From JBJXGF01 sp046153015 (GTDB lineage Bacteria > Actinomycetota > Acidimicrobiia > Acidimicrobiales > CAIXPF01), in contig JBJXGF010000175.1 of the NCBI GenBank assembly GCA_046153015.1, positions 1 to 5,385 of the forward strand: a stretch of 5,385 bases of DNA. Direction: 5' to 3'. The notes beneath the pieces were generated by a model, which was not told the origin of the DNA, did no database searches, and saw only the letters and a list, made by a program, of their open reading frames with translations. Shown here in pieces: positions 4,914-5,385 of the stretch. Position numbers and translations under genes: made by a program. Position 1 is the first letter of the stretch; every line of letters begins with the position of its first letter.

Positions 4914-5385
4914 GGACGCTGACCGGCGGCGTTGCTGAAGAGCGCCCGGGCCAGGTCGGCCGCCAACGCCTGGCGGGCCGGCTCGGGGAGCTGCGCGGCG
5001 GCGACCGTGACCACCACAGCCGCCGGTCCGAGCCACGCGACGAGCCGGGAACGGCCCAGCCAGGCCGCGCCGTGGCCCACGCCCTCGACGGGGCGGGCCA
5101 CGAGCGTGGGCAGCGCCGCCGCCGCCGAGGCGGCCGAGGCGCCCTCGGGCAGGTACTGCAGCGTGAGGCGCAGGCCGCCCTCGGCCCGGTCGTCGTCGGG
5201 CCCCGGGGCGGCGAACACCGACACCCACCCGGCGGGCAGCTCGCCTGCGTCGGCGGTGACCTCGACCAGCGCCGCGCCCGCCCGCGCGGCCAGCCAGGCG
5301 GGGTCGACGAGCGCGGCGGGGCGGCCGCCGCCTTCGGGGGCCAGCAGCCGAGCGAGCTGCGCGCCCCGCTCGATGAGGCCGGTGT
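4904..5385 (-). CDS. Unidentified protein, C-terminal 159 residues (5' end beyond window)
   Basis: The minus-strand frame is open from the window edge to TAG at 4906-4904, with strong G/C third-position bias. The visible part is the C-terminus of a longer protein; a GTG at 5224 is internal, because coding-like sequence continues upstream of it (TGLIERGAQLARLLAPEGG at the edge). The segment alternates Ala-rich stretches with possible beta strands. PVEGVGHGAAWLGRSRLVAWLG followed by AVVVTVAAAQ and the helix ARQALAADLARALF resembles the final strands and helix of small actinobacterial secreted or lipoprotein domains of DUF3558 type. That is pattern memory, not a confirmed match. No cysteine, transmembrane helix or catalytic motif is visible in this part. 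It is followed 33 bp later by the Fe-ADH gene on the same strand, suggesting an operon, with no obvious functional link. Confidence 0.6.
   Translation of the reverse strand, partial: TGLIERGAQLARLLAPEGGGRPAALVDPAWLAARAGAALVEVTADAGELPAGWVSVFAAPGPDDDRAEGGLRLTLQYLPEGASAASAAAALPTLVARPVEGVGHGAAWLGRSRLVAWLGPAAVVVTVAAAQLPEPARQALAADLARALFSNAAGQRPAG

Noticed and set aside
3633..5228. Minus-strand open frame of 531 codons, the longest in the window
   Set aside because: It is an out-of-frame shadow of the Fe-ADH and the upstream partial gene. Its translation is Arg/Gly/Pro-rich low complexity, while the other frame shows conserved Fe-ADH motifs.
3767..5385. Aromatic-degradation operon
   Set aside because: The dehydrogenase resembles maleylacetate reductases, but no ring-cleavage dioxygenase, hydrolase or regulator is visible, and the adjacent partial protein does not look like a pathway enzyme.

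Overview
The window is a very GC-rich (roughly 70 percent or more by eye) stretch of ordinary-looking bacterial chromosome with strong G/C third-position bias. Base composition, GTG and TTG start codons, TAnnnT-type -10 boxes, an ECF sigma factor of the GSIGPTR type and a CBS-less IMPDH/GMPR protein all fit an actinobacterium. An Acidimicrobiia-like lineage is my guess, not something the sequence proves. There are no tRNA or rRNA genes, insertion sequences, CRISPR arrays or phage genes.

Layout. At 1-122 there may be the tail of an upstream gene, with a perfect palindrome at the very edge. A small heat-shock protein (201-641, +) follows; its promoter contains an inverted repeat of HAIR (HspR operator) geometry, and a 12-bp-stem hairpin follows the gene. 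An IMPDH/GMPR-family enzyme without CBS domains (773-1834, +) has its own promoter. Convergent to it are an ECF sigma factor (1868-2461, -) and, 140 bp upstream of that, a four-helix membrane protein of unknown function (2602-2967, -). A HAD-family phosphatase (about 3044-3751, +) diverges from the membrane protein. It converges on an iron-type alcohol dehydrogenase related to maleylacetate reductases (3767-4870, -), which lies 33 bp downstream of an unidentified gene whose N-terminus is outside the window (4904-5385, -).

The genes do not form one visible pathway. They are stress response (Hsp20), purine nucleotide metabolism (IMPDH/GMPR), transcription control (ECF sigma without an adjacent anti-sigma), and two catabolic or housekeeping enzymes (HAD hydrolase, Fe-ADH). 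The points most worth checking are the active-site departures: a Glu-Tyr where IMPDH has its Arg-Tyr dyad, a Cys in place of the first Fe-ADH metal ligand, and no clear motif III Lys in the HAD protein. Next come the heat-shock operator and the conflicting start signals of the sigma gene. I found no convincing sign of an undescribed multi-gene system.
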